DNA from: an uncultured Clostridia bacterium
GTDB lineage: Bacteria; Bacillota; Clostridia; Christensenellales; UBA1242
Direction: 5' to 3'
Length of the DNA stretch: 35,833 nucleotides
Assembly: GCA_944383975.1 (NCBI GenBank)
Contig: CALWRN010000007.1
Location: 1-35,833, forward strand
The notes under the pieces are model-generated. The model was not told where the DNA came from and ran no database searches. It was given only the letters and a program-made list of their open reading frames with translations. Position numbers and translations under genes: made by a program. Shown here piece by piece: positions 35,154-35,833 of the stretch (positions are counted from its first letter, which is position 1; every line of letters begins with the position of its first letter).

Positions 35154-35833
35154 CTAATTTATATTTTTATTACTCCAATTTGATATATCACTACTTGATA
35201 TAGCATAAACTTTTGCGTTCCATGAGATATCTGATGGAAGAAGTCTATTGTTTACTCTGCCCCAACCTGAAAAGTCTTGTGTTCCTACACTACTTCTTGC
35301 TCCATTATTCTCAATTAGATTTGTTTTTAATGTAGCCGTTCCTGTATATAAACCACTTGTGCTTGTTCCGCCACTTGTCGTTATATATACCAAGTTAAAG
35401 TTTAATTTCGTTCCACTTGTTGCTACTCCTGCAAGGGCTCCATAACTTCCACTTGCATATATCTTACCATTCTCTATTATGTTTGAACTTATTTCTGTTG
35501 TTCCCGATGTGTTTGCTGATATAAGTCCAACATTACTACTTCCATACACCGTTGCATTTGTAAGCCATATTCTCTTTATTGTTGCATTGCCTGATGTATA
35601 TCCAAATAATCCTATGTTTGACTGTATCCTTGCTCCGTTTGCGTTTGTTATATTTGGTATATTTAAATTGGTTATTTCATTACCTTGTCCATCATATACT
35701 CCACCAAATTTAGCAGTATCTATTCCTACTGGATACCAATAACGAGAGCCTATATCTATTTTCTTTGTTTGTTTAAAATAGTTTGCTCGGCTATTATTAT
35801 TATGATGATATATTAACCATGCTAATTTTTCTG
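35154..35833 (-). CDS. GLUG-repeat surface or adhesin-like protein, 3' part only
   Basis: The frame stays open to the window edge, so the start is missing and 225 C-terminal residues are seen. They show RYWYPVGIDTAKFGGVYDGQ, then NIGLFGYTSGNATIKRIWL, NVGLISANTSGTTEISSNII and YGALAGVATSG. These are short Gly-rich beta units of about 20-25 residues of the GLUG/right-handed beta-helix kind found in secreted adhesins and large surface proteins of gut bacteria. The end (SNWSNKNIN) carries no LPXTG or hydrophobic anchor, so attachment must lie upstream or be non-covalent. An internal GTG at 35549 is not a real start. Confidence 0.8.
   Translation of the reverse strand, partial: EKLAWLIYHHNNNSRANYFKQTKKIDIGSRYWYPVGIDTAKFGGVYDGQGNEITNLNIPNITNANGARIQSNIGLFGYTSGNATIKRIWLTNATVYGSSNVGLISANTSGTTEISSNIIENGKIYASGSYGALAGVATSGTKLNFNLVYITTSGGTSTSGLYTGTATLKTNLIENNGARSSVGTQDFSGWGRVNNRLLPSDISWNAKVYAISSSDISNWSNKNIN

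Overview
The window is AT-rich chromosomal DNA from a low-GC Gram-positive-type bacterium. It is probably an uncultured relative of Clostridia or Bacilli. The signs are strong Shine-Dalgarno sites, TTGACA/TATAAT promoters with 17-base spacers, the Firmicutes-style neighbours mrnC-rlmB-sigH, a CXXC-type L33, and HelD and YchF homologues. TGA acts as a stop (rlmB ends in TGA), so this is not a mycoplasma code. The species cannot be named from this sequence.

Layout. Bases 1-70 are a (TTTTA)n tract. From 81 to 2706 on the minus strand lies the operon rpmG-secE-nusG-rplK-rplA, with its promoter, a probable L1-binding mRNA leader before rplK and a terminator. An orphan HicB-like gene and secA follow, also on minus. 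From 6.35 kb the plus strand takes over with a lone 2083-residue protein of unknown function. Next come ychF, an almost G/C-free spacer, mrnC, rlmB, a SigH-type sigma factor and an unusual methionyl-tRNA synthetase. After that are a 25-codon leader-like peptide and an ABC exporter. Between 20.2 and 23.1 kb is a mixed-strand accessory patch: a zeta-toxin-like kinase, initiator tRNA-Met, two membrane proteins of unknown role and a GtrA-like protein. From 23.2 kb the plus strand carries gyrB, a MazG-like gene, gyrA, helD, an intergenic cluster of DnaA-box sequences, hisS, folD and uvrC. The minus-strand 3' end of a GLUG-type surface protein closes the window.

How it fits together. Most genes belong to information processing: ribosome and Sec translocon, rRNA maturation and methylation, tRNA charging, DNA supercoiling, RNA polymerase recycling and nucleotide excision repair. 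FolD adds one-carbon metabolism, which includes the formyl donor for initiator tRNA. The least explained items are the giant protein with tandem ~120-residue repeats, the DnaA-box cluster, the leader peptide and hairpin before the ABC exporter, and the MetRS with a KASSS signature. No CRISPR array, insertion sequence or prophage was seen.
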